Below, piece after piece: positions 44,959 through 54,679 of a stretch of DNA of 64,000 nucleotides. Numbering within the stretch: the first letter of the stretch is position 1; every line of letters begins with the position of its first letter. This stretch comes from Chrysopilus asiliformis (taxonomy: Eukaryota; Arthropoda; Insecta; Diptera; Rhagionidae): NCBI GenBank assembly GCA_964034945.1, contig OZ035961.1:63094744-63158743 (forward strand), read 5' to 3'. Both the position numbers and the translations under genes were made by a program. The notes under the pieces are model-generated. The model saw only the letters and a program-made list of their open reading frames with translations, searched no databases and was not told the DNA's origin.

Positions 44959-45717
44959 CCCTTTACTGCATAGTATATCATATATGATATGCTTATTTAA
45001 CACTAGATTGCACAAGGAAGTCAAGCAGTCAAAATGACTGCTTTTGGCAATATAGGTATAACACATATATATATACCGGAAATGAATGAGGGGGGAGGTA
45101 ACTACAATTATTAATAAACGCATTTATATGTTGTACAAAAAGTCACAAAATTCTAACAAATTGTGTCATTATATACATAATTGTTTTATTGATTGAAATT
45201 AAAAAGCAGTCAAAATGACTTGCTTGGGCAATCTAGTGTTAAATAATCGTTTTAGAAAAATTGGGTGGCTGAAAAAAACCATTTATAACGGAATGATCTA
45301 AATAAAGAGTAAATCTGTGAATTCACAAAAAAAAAATCCGAAGAATTTATCTTCAATAAAATCAAGAGCTTTTAAGGAAAAAAATTCAGAGATACTCCAT
45401 TTGGAGTTAGTTTTAAATTTTTAATGATTTTTGTTTTTTGCTTGTTTTTACTATAATAAAAGTAAACTAGTGAAATTTTTACTTTTGGATATTTTGTAGT
45501 GACAAAAAAAAGATAAATAAACCGTAAGTTTTATATTTACCACACGAAAACTACCGTTTTTCCGTAATTTAGAATGGATGATAAAATCGGAAAATCGCAT
45601 TAAATCCTATATAATTTTGATGCCCGATTTTTTTAAGTATTTTTTCCAAAATGAGAATGTGATTTTCCTTTGGAATCCAAATTTCCAGCCAAATAGAAAA
45701 ATTCATGCAGTAAAGGG
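44959..45717. mobile_element. piggyBac-like MITE, TSD CTAA
   Basis: 759 bp with ends CCCTTTACTGCA and reverse TGCAGTAAAGGG, flanked by CTAA at 44955-44958 and 45718-45721. CCC-starting ends and a 4-bp -TAA duplication resemble piggyBac, though the usual target is TTAA. Removal restores the integrase frame. Another MITE is nested at 45001-45238. Confidence 0.75.
45001..45238. mobile_element. Nested TTAA MITE, 238 bp
   Basis: TTAA at 44997-45000 and 45239-45242. Ends CACTAGATTGC-CAAG-AAGTCA in inverted orientation, with internal AGCAGTCAAAATGACTTGC. A truncated copy lies at 57062-57254, over 90% similar by eye. Confidence 0.8.
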
Positions 45718-45721
45718 CTAA

Positions 45722-46203
45722 CCCCGTCTTCACGAAGCGAAGTAAATGGACAGGTAGAGCGCGTTCACTCCACGATCCAAGAAATTATTCGATGCTTACA
45801 AAGGGACTTCACGTCCACCCCATTAATCGAACAAGCCATAATAGCAACATATCGCTACAATAATACAATACATAGCACTGTAAAAGAGGCTCCGGCTACC
45901 ATATTTTATGGTAGACAACCATCCCGAACATTAGAAGAATTAGAAAACGCCCGTCAACAATCATACGTTAAAACGAGACAGTTAATTGAAAAAATTCAAC
46001 AGCAAAGACTTAATTATGAGAACAAGAACCGTAAAAAACCCAAAAAGTATAACACAGGTGATGTTATTTATGTAAAGGCCCCTGGTAGGAAGGGGAAATT
46101 AAAGCAGAAATATACAAAAGAAATAGTAAAGGATGATCATAGAGTCACCATTACTACATTCAGCGGTAGAAAAATCCATAAAACAAACATTAAAAGTGAT
46201 TAA
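45722..46203 (+). pseudogene. Gypsy integrase, C-terminal part
   Basis: Resumes in phase after the MITE: SSRSEVNGQVERVHSTIQEI with the catalytic Glu (VER), then RYNNTIHSTVKEAPATIFYG, and a basic C-terminal region NRKKPKKYNTGDVIYVKAPG. Stop TAA at 46201-46203. Open throughout. Confidence 0.9.
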
Positions 46204-46238
46204 CTTCCACATTTAAATCATAATTTCTATTTCACAGC

Positions 46239-47302
46239 TTTGCTACCATTTGGTTAGCCTACGGCAACGTCCAAATCTTCGAATATACAAACACCCCTAT
46301 TGCCACAATCCGAATTGGACCAGGAAAAATCACAGATGGCAATTTTAAAATTATTCATGTTCTTAACCTTACTAACTATATTCAAGCCCATACAATATTA
46401 ATTTCAACAGTTAATTTAAAAATTAACAATACATCTCCCCTTAAACCGCAAATTGAGCATCTTCAAAAGAGCATAGAATCACAGCTTCTAGAACTGAAAC
46501 CTTATCGAAAGAAAAGAGCCATAAAGTGGATAGGATCCGCCTGGAAATGGATCCAGATGCCCATGATCTCGAAACCTTAATTAATGCACAAAATCGACTC
46601 CATGAGAATAACGAGAAGCAAAAAATAATCAACAAAAATATCTTCGACATATCAAACAAAATACTCGAAAATTTTAATTATATTTTAGAAAAAGATTTGG
46701 CTCAAGGTATTTTTAACAAATTAATCATGATGAAGCATGAGATTGATCAGATAACAGATGCCATACATTGGGCAAAAAGAGGCATTATAAATACCAAAAT
46801 ACTTAAGTAATAAAAATGAATTAACCCGAATACTAAAGGTAACCAAAAATCTCCCTTACAATAATGAAGCAGAAGCGTTAAACTTTGCAACACCTTCCGT
46901 AGCGATCAAAGACAATGTAATTCTCTACATTGCATCGATTCCTTTAACTGAACATAACGAGATGATCATTTAATACTTAGATCCATAACAAACAATAAAA
47001 AACAAATTGATTTAGATTACAATAACGTGTTAATCAGCAAAACAAATAGTTATGTTATACAGAAAAAGTGTAATGCAATCCAAGATGTAACAATATGCAA
47101 GAGGCAGGATATAATGAAACTTTCAGATAATTCTTGTATTGTCAAATTAATGAAAGGCGAAAACGCCAATTGTACAACCAAATATAATATCGACACAATA
47201 ATCGAAGAAATAAATGATAACCTTATATTTGTAGACAATTTTGAAGGTAATTTTAATAATGAATGTCAAGATCAAATAAAACATTTAAAAGGAAGTTTTT
47301 TG
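46239..47302 (+). pseudogene. Errantivirus env-like gene, 5' part (degenerate)
   Basis: Follows integrase by ~35 bp. TTTCTATTTCACAG at 46224-46238 is a plausible splice acceptor for env mRNA, as env of errantiviruses is spliced. A surface-subunit remnant is followed by a basic cleavage-type motif (RKKRA, ~46503-46517) and a fusion-peptide-like hydrophobic stretch. A frameshift near 46545 moves the reading to the frame 46526-46810 (helical, HDLETLINAQNRLHENNEK); stops and further shifts follow to about 47027, where a cysteine-containing frame runs to 47302. The insert at 47303 then cuts the gene. Most of the surface subunit appears absent. Membrane fusion function is certainly lost in this copy. 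Confidence 0.75.
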
Positions 47303-47930
47303 ATAAAAATTTTTTCTAAAAAAAATAAAACCGACTTTAAAAAAAAACTGAAAAGAGAAAAAAGCACTAAAAAGAAAAAAATAATTTAAAACTATGTCCA
47401 TTAATAGCGTATTTAAAATTCGGCTTTTTTGGAGTGGCGTTAAATTTACACTAAATAAAATCGTTGTAAAATTTCTATTGTCAAGTTTCGCACAAAATCA
47501 GTTTGTACATGGAGACAAAAAATAGGATAGATTTCTACCAAAAATAGTAACATATGAGACAGTGGGCTTTTTTATAGCGATTGCTTAAAAATAGGGAATC
47601 CAATTTGGGACATAAAAGAACTTAGTTTTGGTGCTTCTAAGAGCCGTGTCTATAGTTAATCTGTTTGACAACAAAATTTTTGGAGTCGATCTTAGTTCTT
47701 AGTTAGCCTTAAGGGTTAGAAAGTATGTAAACGATTAGCCTTAAGGGTTAGAAAGTATGTAATTTATTTTAGTTGCGAATTTAACGCCACTCCAAAAAAG
47801 CCGAATTTTAAATACGCTATTAATGGACATAGTTTGAAATTATTTTTTTCATTTTAGTGCTTTTTTCTCTTTTCAGTTTTTTTTTAAAGTCGGTTTTATT
47901 TTTTTTAGAAAAATTTTTTTTTATTTCGAA
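47303..47930. repeat. Hairpin/foldback insert in env
   Basis: Arms of about 150 bp (47305-47465 and 47772-47925) are near-perfect reverse complements: AAAACCGACTTTAAAAAAAA ... ATTCGGCTTTTTTGGAGTGG and reverse. The loop (47466-47771) has a direct repeat, CGATTAGCCTTAAGGGTTAG. Contains GCACTAAAAAG, also present in the satellite-region hairpins. Confidence 0.8.
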
Positions 47931-48714
47931 CGTTTTTTGTTTCAATTTTTAATATAGGTAAAATTACAAAGGGTTTGAGGGGATAAGTCCGCAGATGAGA
48001 AATATATAAAAGAATCTTCCAGATATTGTACTGAACACAATACAAAGAATTTTACTCGATATCCCAAGCAGGAAGGGGTTTGAAGGGGTAGGTTAACACG
48101 GGGGAAATATATAAAAGAACCTCCCTATAATTGCCAATCTGGCAATTATTGAAAGCTATAATTGCCAATCTGGCAATTATTGAAAACCCGTATGGTGATT
48201 TAATTGAACGGCGTATCAAAATTTCATTTGAATTCAAATTTTCCAATAAGATTTTTTTAAAACTTGTTCCAATCGGATTTTGATGTATGGGAGTTTTATG
48301 TAGAATCATTATCTAAATAACTTTTGTTCTTAGACTTTTTTGATAAGATGCACCGTTTTTGAAATATTCGCAAAAAACGTTTGCATTCGTATGGGGGGTA
48401 CCTCCACTAATGGTCCATTTTTGCCCATTTGCGAACTTAGCCTTGCATTTTACGACAAATGAATCTGCGTCATTCTAAACACACTGGTGGAATTCATTTT
48501 TGTGTGTGATAACGGGATCTTGGCGTTACAAACGGTAAGGCAAAGTTAATCAGCCTTATTCCCCTAGCCGGCGGGACGTGTAACGCCACGCAAATTTTTT
48601 CTCGATCGAATGAAATTTTCTTATTCTAGTAGACGTAGAAACGCAGTTTTTTTCAGCCCCGCGCTGAATTTTTTGACAATTAGCTGATTTGATGTATACG
48701 TTCAAATATTTTTT

Positions 48715-48897
48715 ATGAGATTCGAAATACTGAAACTTAAATTTAAATCTCCCGTAAAAATGGATTCTATTATGGTTTATCTTGGTGCAGAAAATGAAAG
48801 TTCCGATAGGAGTGGAAAGGAAATGCGAAAATTAATTAGAAACGCCACTGATTTAATGGAGATGTCCGATGACGAGCAAGTTCAAAAAAAGTTTTAA
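48715..48897 (+). pseudogene. Harbinger nuclease N-terminal stub
   Basis: Frame of 60 residues. The part from MDSIMVYLGAENESSD (48760) through GKEMRKLIRNATDLMEMSDD to EQVQKKF resembles the N-terminus of HARBI1-like DDE nucleases (RNASNPLxLxDxEFxxxFRLxK). It stops right after KKF, so the catalytic core is deleted. Assignment is by short similarity only. Confidence 0.5.
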
Positions 48898-48924
48898 ATT
48901 TTTTATTTAACATGAGTTTCTGTA

Positions 48925-49187
48925 TTATGTGTGTTTTAGTTTTAAAAGAAATTTCCAACTAGTTATATCTTTATCTGGTGGTCCTAACTCGTTTAATTCG
49001 CCCGATAATTGTATCCAAAACTCCTTTAATTCACCAGCAGGTCGCTTGGTGAAAGCTTTAGCAACATCCGGATTGAGTTGCATTTTATCCATTAAAAGAC
49101 GATATTGCGCCTGGTTAGTTTTTCCTGCCCTTCAAAAAATATTAAAAGCTAATTAAAATGTATTTAATTTAGAATTAAAACTTACAT
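48925..49187 (-). CDS. Myb/SANT-like (zeste-type) Harbinger accessory protein, two exons
   Basis: Coding exon 48925-49129 on minus reads AGKTNQAQYRLLMDKMQ, NPDVAKAFTKRPAGELKEFW, LSGELNELGPPDKDITSWKF then LLKLKHT-stop. This is the zeste-like Myb/SANT domain (QYxxLLxxMxxNPDLAxG ... WxxLxxxLNxLGPPxK) that accompanies Harbinger nucleases and binds their ends. The ATG appears to be assembled by splicing: exon 1 ends ...CAAT (49186) before GTAAGT, the acceptor is TTTTTTGAAG, and the next exon starts GGCAGG, so AT+G gives the start. Intron 49130-49185, 56 bp. The product would be 68 residues, shorter than the family because the basic C-terminus is deleted. Confidence 0.65.
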
Positions 49188-49433
49188 TGTTGTCGAAACT
49201 TGCACTTTCAGGCGACAATTTTGTCGCGGGACATAAATGTATGGAAATGTCAAAATATTCGCGGGTGCGTTTAGCGTGATACCAAAAGTAAAACGTATTC
49301 AGCACCACGGCACACGCCGGGACAAGTGCGTTTAGTAGAATGCAAATTTTCTGCGGGAAACGCGGCGTACACGTCCCGCCGGCTAGGGGAATAAGGCTGA
49401 ATATACCCTTTGGTTTCACCATACGGGTATAAA

Positions 49434-49728
49434 CATAACAAAAGCTATAATTGCCAATCTGGCAATTATTGAAAACCTGTATGGTGATATTGGTATCTTA
49501 ATTTGAGCATTTGTACCAAAATTACACTTTGAAGTCGAACTTTCCAATAAGATTTTTTAAAATTTATTCCAATCGGATTTTAATGTATGGGAGTTTTATG
49601 TAGAATCATATCCTAAATAATTTTTGTTCTTGGACTTTTTTGATAAGATGCACCGTTTTTGAGATATTCGGAAAAAACGTTTTCGTTTGTATGGGGGGTA
49701 CCCCCCCTAATGGTCCATTTTTGCCCAC
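49434..49728 (+). repeat. Family B repeat, copy 3 (truncated)
   Basis: Begins CATAACAAAAGCTATAATTG immediately after copy 2, head to tail, and stops after CCATTTTTGCCCACGAACGA. 49729-49866 before env resumes is unassigned. Confidence 0.8.
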
Positions 49729-49866
49729 GAACGAACCGGGGTCCAACCAGGAACTTTCTCTACAACTTTCTCTTTGGGATGACCAAAATCGGTCAACCCA
49801 GTAAAAAGTTAGGCGTGAACATACATAAAAAAAATATTCAGGTGGAATTGAGAACCTTTTCCTTTT

Positions 49867-50212
49867 TGGAAGTCGGTTAAAAATTAACAATTGCTCAATT
49901 GATTTTGGAAATCAACGATTTATATCCAAAGAAGAAAAAAACTATCAACCATTACCCCCGATTTTCCAAAGTAACTTTACAGAAGCTAAAATTAAACCTA
50001 ACATTGATAAATTACAAATAGATAATATAAATCAAACAAAAAAACTGAAGCAAGTAAATATTCACTCAATAATAAATGATATCACACTGTATTTGATAAT
50101 AATTATAATAATTGCAATAATAATATGTTGGATAAGGAAAACAAAAAAGCTAAAAATTGTAAATTTTGTTCCACAAGAAATTCAATTATCAGATAACCCA
50201 GTAAACAATTAA
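49867..50212 (+). pseudogene. Errantivirus env-like gene, 3' part with membrane anchor
   Basis: Continues the env frame broken at 47302. It contains a short ectodomain end rich in N and K, then a strongly hydrophobic stretch of about 20 residues (mostly I, 50100-50155) ending in CWIRK, then a short basic cytoplasmic tail and TAA at 50210-50212. Hydrophobic anchor plus short tail is the expected C-terminus of an envelope protein. The polypurine-like AGAAGGGAAG and the 3' LTR follow. Confidence 0.78.
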
Positions 50213-50260
50213 ATTACAGTAAATTTGTTTTTTGAGGACAAAAAAATTTCAGAAGGGAAG

Positions 50261-50467
50261 AGTAAAGTACTGAGATTACTCAACTTCCAACATTACTCAT
50301 TTCCCTTTGTCTTGCAGATCTTTCTTATTGACTCATCTAAGTTATAATCTTGAAACATAAAATAATCAATCTTACAGGCAAGTCACCTAAAAGGGACACC
50401 TGAATAAACAACTAATCATTAGTAATACATTATTCATAAACTATATCAAATATTTTATTGTAAATAT
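50261..50467 (+). repeat. Gypsy 3' LTR, truncated
   Basis: First 207 bp of the LTR (AGTAAAGTACTGAGATTACT...). Preceded by AGAAGGGAAG, a plausible polypurine tract. It ends at GTAAATAT, before the TATA box of the 5' LTR, where the hAT fragment begins. Confidence 0.92.
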
Positions 50468-51500
50468 CAGAGATGAAAATAAGAGTTATTTTTTCTCTCT
50501 TTATCTCTCATTTCAAGTTTCACTCACAATTAATAACGTTTTCATTGTGCGAAAAAATATCTCTGAAGGAGATGATTTTTACTTGTGCGACGAAAAACTC
50601 ACGAAGAGAGATAAATATTTTCTGTAAATAAATATCAGTTCTAATGAGAGATAAATATTTCCTGAAAATAAATATCAGTTCTAATGAGAGATAAATATTT
50701 CTTGTAAATAAATATCAGTTCCAATGAGTTTTATTTCGCTGAGCTGACGAAAAACTCATTTGTTCGATTTTGTATGGTGTGGCTAGTGTACGATTTCAAA
50801 TAATTTTCAATGCATGATAAGAAATTATTATTTATTGTAAAGTAAATGAAAACGATATTTTTTTTTGTACTTTGTATGAAACTTTTTTCTGGGGGGTGGT
50901 AGGGGGGTGTGTAGTACTTCAAATGAAAGGTACTGAAGAGTAAAAATATATAGCATGATAGGGTCTCCCCCCTCCTGCCCCTCCCCCTCCCCCCTTCCAC
51001 CTCCCCCTTCCACCTCCCCCTTCCCCCTCCCCAGTGGCAAGTTTTGATGCAGAATAACTAATTTTTCTGCATTGGAAGGAAGTAGACGATTTCGTTTTTC
51101 TTCATAAACATTGCTTGCTTCTGAAAAGAGTCTCTCGCTATAAACACTACTTCCAGGAGCAGATAAGTAAATTTGAGCAAACTTAGATAAATAATGTGAA
51201 TATATATCCCGATTTTCTGTCCACCATGAGTAGTAGAAATATGTTTCTAGGATTTGCTTTGGTATCCCTAACATTTTTTCGTTGTCCAGCCACTTCATCA
51301 TAACAAACCCAGAAGGTTGAATGAGTCATCATATTTTCTCCATTTTCAATTTGTTTCTTTTTCGGTGATAACATAGTCACGCTATCGTCACTGCTATCAT
51401 CACTATTATTCAAAGCTTCTAATGAAAGATATTGATGGGCTTTTTCAGCTTGTATAGAATCGAAAAAGAAATTCATTTTAAACCTGCGGTTAAATATTAT
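50468..51500 (-). mobile_element. hAT element 3'-end fragment (copy 2)
   Basis: Terminus CAGAGATGAAAATAAGAG, ~40-bp repeats (50600-50730), a G/C-rich purine/pyrimidine tract (50890-51030), then the end of a transposase gene on minus. The first ~440 bp equal 2360-2780. The other end is lost near 51500, where a Tc1 fragment starts. Confidence 0.78.
51010..51476 (-). pseudogene. hAT transposase C-terminal fragment
   Basis: Two overlapping frames. Upstream (51476-~51300): EKAHQYLSLEALNNSDDSSD, then KKKQIENGENM. Downstream (51301-~51030): MKWLDNEKMLGIPKQILETY, then SHYLSKFAQIYLSAPGSSVY, SERLFSEASNVYEEKRNRLL, and EKLVILHQNL, the hAT dimerisation domain (SxxSERxFSxA ... KRxRL). A frameshift joins them near 51300. 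The past-stop tail (GRGKGEVEGGG) is from the purine tract and probably not original. It differs from the transposase at 3790-6976 although the element ends are similar. Confidence 0.8.
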
Positions 51501-52212
51501 TTTTTAAGAAAGCGAAATATTAATTTGGGGACTGACCGACTTACCACTGGAGATGGCGAAGAGAGGAAGTCCTGCTGCTGCTCCTAGGACAACTGGCTAC
51601 TACTGTCTCCTGCCAAAGAAAGTCCCGGACTTGAGGAAGCATCACAAGGTCAACAAAGTCACGATGGATTTTCACTGATGAGAGTCGATTTGAGCTCTTC
51701 CGACTTAAAAAAGGTCGATGGGCCAAGAAACGTCCTCAAGTTTATTGCCCAAAGTTTGGACCCATCATCATAGTCTGGGAAGCCATCAGCAGTCGAGGAA
51801 AATCAAATCCCGTCATTGTCCGGGGGACAATTGACTCCATAAACTATCAGGAGATACTCGAGGAAGCTGAAGGGAGCTTGAATGACCTTTACCCCAGGGG
51901 ATTCGTGTTCCAGCAAGATGGGGCATCTCCTAACACTTACAAGTCCACCAAAGCTTGGTTTGCAAGAAGGAAATGGAATGTCACCGATTGGCCAGCCAAC
52001 TCACCTGACCTCAACCTGATTGAAAATGTCTGGGGGCTTATGAAGAATGAAGTTGAGAAGAAAAAACCAAAAAACCCAGATGATCTTGAGGTAATAATCA
52101 GAGAAGTTTGTTACAATTTACCACTGGATTACTGCAAGTCTCTTTTGAACAGCATGCCCCGAAGGATTGAAGAGTGTATTAAGGTCAAAGGTGAAAAGAC
52201 TAAATATTAATT
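51500..52212 (+). pseudogene. Tc1-like transposase fragment, DD34E
   Basis: The open frame from 51671 gives the catalytic domain: FTDESRFELFR (first Asp, codon 51677), GPIIIVWEAISSRG, FVFQQDGASPNTYKSTKAWF (second Asp, codon 51917), NSPDLNLIENVWGLMKNEVE (Glu, codon 52022). The Asp-Glu interval is 34 residues, the Tc1 DD34E signature. Stop TAA at 52208-52210. The DNA-binding N-terminus is missing; weak similarity (51540-51670) in other frames suggests frameshifts. No inverted repeats found; TAATTTAATTAATTAACCC follows. Confidence 0.88.
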
Positions 52213-52307
52213 TTGTTACCACTTAACCACAAATGCCTATTGATTAATTTGATAATAAAATGAATTTAATTAATTAACCCTCTCTTGTGTAATTTTTAAT
52301 TTAAAAT

Positions 52308-53190
52308 ATTAGTTGTGGTCAACACAAAACTTTCTTCTACAAAATCTACGATCCTGCGCAATTTACGCTAGAGCCCTGTCGCGTTGTCAACCTAAGACGA
52401 CCTCCCAATAAATTCTTGGTTTATTCAAAAATATTAAAAACGTACAAAATTTGAGATAACTTGAGAACGGTAAAAGATATCAATTTACGGTAAATGGCAA
52501 AAATGTAGAAAATATTAACATCTTTAATTATTCTTTTAACTGATTTGTCGAAAAACCGTTAGTTTGCAAATTATTCGCAAACGTATGATTTTTTACATAT
52601 TAATGAAAATATCTCAATAACGGTAAAAGATAACGGATAACGGTAAGAAACAAAATTGTGCAGAATGCCATTCTCATTAATTCACTTCACACATTCAGTC
52701 AGCAAAAACCCGTTAGTTTTCGAGATAATCGCAAAAAACTGTTTTTTTGGAAATAACGGTTTATCTCGATAACAGGTTGAGATATCGAGTTATAGCTAAA
52801 GACAAAAGTGTGGGAAATTTTATTTTCTCCAAGTTTTGTCATACTTAAGGCCACTAAAAAACGCGTAGTTTGGGAGTAAATCGAGAAAAACGAAATTGCG
52901 ATTTTTGAAAAACCACCATTTTGGATACTTCCGGTTAACGGATTTCCACCAAAAGTTGATAGGATCGTCCCATTTCAAGACCCAACATGCCTATAAAATT
53001 TCATGGCGCTAGCTCTATTAGTTTTTGAGAAATCTTGTACACAGACTGACAGACTGACAGACAGAAAGACATTTTTTAAATATGACTCCAATCGACTCAG
53101 GAGTGATCGGGAAATGTTTTTTAGGCAAAATTAAGAGGTCGAAATTTTTTATGAATACAATACTTTATTATACTCCGTAGAAGAAAGTAA
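52308..53190 (+). repeat. Family A repeat, copy 3
   Basis: Complete, 883 bp, with the shortest array (two CTGACAGA units, 53044-53064). Confidence 0.9.
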
Positions 53191-53224
53191 AAACCCAGTT
53201 ATTTACTTGAATTTATATCGATGA

Positions 53225-53348
53225 TCACATAAACGAGGTTTTTCCGATTCGCAATGAACATATAATTGAGGCTTCATACAAATTTTTGGGCAGTCATATA
53301 ACCGCGAGGTTCATATAATCGCGGGTACATATAATCGCGATTGTACTG
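53225..53348 (-). mobile_element. Tigger/pogo-like terminal fragment
   Basis: Ends ...ATATAATCGCGATTGTACTG then TA, the mirror of the end at 12071, with subterminal repeats CATATAA-CG. No partner end nearby. Confidence 0.55.
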
Positions 53349-53501
53349 TATATGCAACAGTGGGTATTAATGAGTTGATAAAATAAAAAAATTAAATATT
53401 TCCAACAGAATTAGTACTAATAGTTATTTGAATATAATTAAACAAATAAAATATATATTCAACAAAAGTTAGTAAAAGATGTTGAGTTTCCAGTACAAGT
53501 T

Positions 53502-53507
53502 TTTATT
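53502..53507 (-). terminator. Polyadenylation signal of the minus-strand gene
   Basis: AATAAA on the minus strand, about 50 bp after the stop codon at 53556-53558, in an AT-rich 3' flank. Confidence 0.55.
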
Positions 53508-53555
53508 TTAAAAAACATGGTCTAATAAAATTATATTTGATGTCATTTGTTATCT

Positions 53556-53707
53556 CTATTCACCATCACTATGGTCGGTTAAAATTTCATCTTCAATATG
53601 ACATTCATCTGATAAACGATCTCCAGTATGTAAAATTGGTTCAACCATTTCTATGTAACCCAAATCACCATCGTCAGAATGAATCACGTCTTCTCCGCGA
53701 CCGTACA
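53556..53707 (-). CDS. 3'-terminal exon of an unidentified gene
   Basis: Minus-strand exon after a good acceptor (GTTTGATTTTTCAG). Its 152 nt plus the last A of the exon at 58152-58235 give an in-frame ATG-initiated junction codon and 50 residues: MYGRGEDVIHSDDGDLGYIE, then MVEPILHTGDRLSDECHIED, EILTDHSDGE and TAG. It is highly acidic, as for a C-terminal tail. I do not recognise the protein. Exon quality (splice sites, phase, clean frame, polyA signal) contrasts with the surrounding decayed transposons, so a host gene is the best reading; an old domesticated element gene is the alternative. Confidence 0.6.
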
Positions 53708-53789
53708 CTGAAAAATCAAACTTATTAAAAACTTAAAGATATTTAGTTTAAAAAAAATCCAAAACTGAAATTTTTTTTTTCTCAGCGCC

Positions 53790-53972
53790 GCACCTTCAAT
53801 TTTGGATGTGATAAGGAAAAATTAATAAATAACGAAAAAACGTAATATTTTTTTTCGTTTTTCGTTATTGTAACGGAATTGAATTTCTATAACGTTATAA
53901 CGTAATTATGAAGAAATAGCCCGAAAATCATTTCGTTATTTCGTTACGTTACGATAACGTTTCCCATCCCTG
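53790..53972. mobile_element. hAT terminal fragment (CATCCCTG end)
   Basis: Ends ACGTTTCCCATCCCTG; reversed, CAGGGATGGGAAACGTTATC, a hAT-type terminus with many TAACG/CGTTA repeats. No second end or TSD was recognised. It cuts the copia gag at 53973. Confidence 0.65.
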
Positions 53973-54679
53973 ATTAAAGGTATTATTAGTATTTTTATAA
54001 CTTTTATTCAATTTAACTCGACAATTAGCACGAAAGTGGCCAATTTTTCCACATCTGTAGCATTTGGCTTTATTTGAACTCATAGCAACCATTTCATTTT
54101 TAGGCGATTCTGTTTTATTGCATCTTTTGAGCAATCTGGTTTTGACAAAATCGAGTTTGAGTTTACTCTGATCCATTGTTTCTAAAGCAACAACCAACGA
54201 TTCATACGACGGCGGTAAAGTTAATAACAAATGACATATTGTGTCCATTTCATCAATTTTGGCACCAGCTGCCTTTAAATCACTGACGATTTTATCAAAC
54301 TCTAAAAGTTGTGCATTCATTGGCTCGTTTTCCAAAAATTTAAATTGCAACAACTTCTTCCTTAAAAACAATTGACTTGCGATACTTTTACGCTCGTAAA
54401 TACTTTGCAGGGTTTTGAAAATTTCTTTAGCTGTCTGCTTGTCTTTTATATACTCAATTTGATTTTCGGCAATTCGGTGAATAATAAAAGACTTCGCCTT
54501 TTTCTCTTTATGTGTCTCCTTTTCTTTGTCTTTTTGATCAGAAAACTCGGAAAGGATTTTATCCAAATCTTCTTTTACAAATTTTGCAAGTCAAGCAGTG
54601 CCAATAAACGAAATTTCCAAACGTGAAAGTTTGTGCCATCAAATTGATTCAATTTGGTCAATTTATCGTCACCATCCAT
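53973..54679 (-). pseudogene. Copia-type gag with CCHC knuckle, truncated
   Basis: The start ATGGATGGTGACGATAAATTGA at 54679 gives LTKLNQFDGTNFHVWKFRLL. A one-base shift at ~54572 leads into DKILSEFSDQKDKEKETHK, AKEIFKTLQSIYERKSIASQ, LLLTLPPSYESLVVALETMD and the zinc knuckle CYRCGKIGHFRANC (C-x2-C-x4-H-x4-C). This is the UBN2/copia Gag layout. The sequence stops at the hAT end at 53972, so protease, integrase and RT are missing. Confidence 0.88.

Larger units (their letters stand above)
48551..49399. mobile_element. PIF/Harbinger deletion derivative, 32-bp TIR, TSD AAT
   Basis: Perfect 32-bp inverted ends (CAGCCTTATTCCCCTAGCCG...) and AAT duplicated at 48548-48550 and 49400-49402; the empty site is seen in family B copy 1 (GTTAATATACC). 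Contains the start of a HARBI1-type nuclease gene on plus and a Myb/SANT-like gene on minus, the usual two-gene Harbinger organisation with the middle deleted. Confidence 0.85.
48125..49431 (+). repeat. Family B repeat, copy 2, split by a Harbinger
   Basis: Matches 42728-43292 but lacks the GACGGACA array: the sequence passes directly from GAATCTGCG to TCATTCTAAACACACTGG. Interrupted at 48550 by the Harbinger. The end (TTTCACCATACGGGTATAAA) follows at 49403-49431. Confidence 0.8.
33348..50467 (+). mobile_element. Gypsy/Ty3 errantivirus-type LTR retrotransposon, heavily interrupted
   Basis: 5' LTR 33348-33742, gag, pol (PR, RT, RNase H, IN), an env-like gene and a truncated 3' LTR (50261-50467), all on the plus strand. 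Insertions: hAT-d (34202-~36260), hAT-c copy 2 (37364-39102), CACTA-like (40793-43614), piggyBac-like (44959-45717) and a composite block (47303-49866). Without inserts the element would be roughly 8 kb. Gene order and the presence of env with a basic cleavage motif and C-terminal membrane anchor place it near insect errantiviruses. The copy is defective: stops and frameshifts in gag, pol and env, and the 3' LTR is cut by a hAT. Confidence 0.92.

Noticed and set aside
48052..48309. 85-residue minus-strand frame in the env insert
   Set aside because: It spans the boundary of unassigned DNA and family B, and other family B copies do not keep it open.
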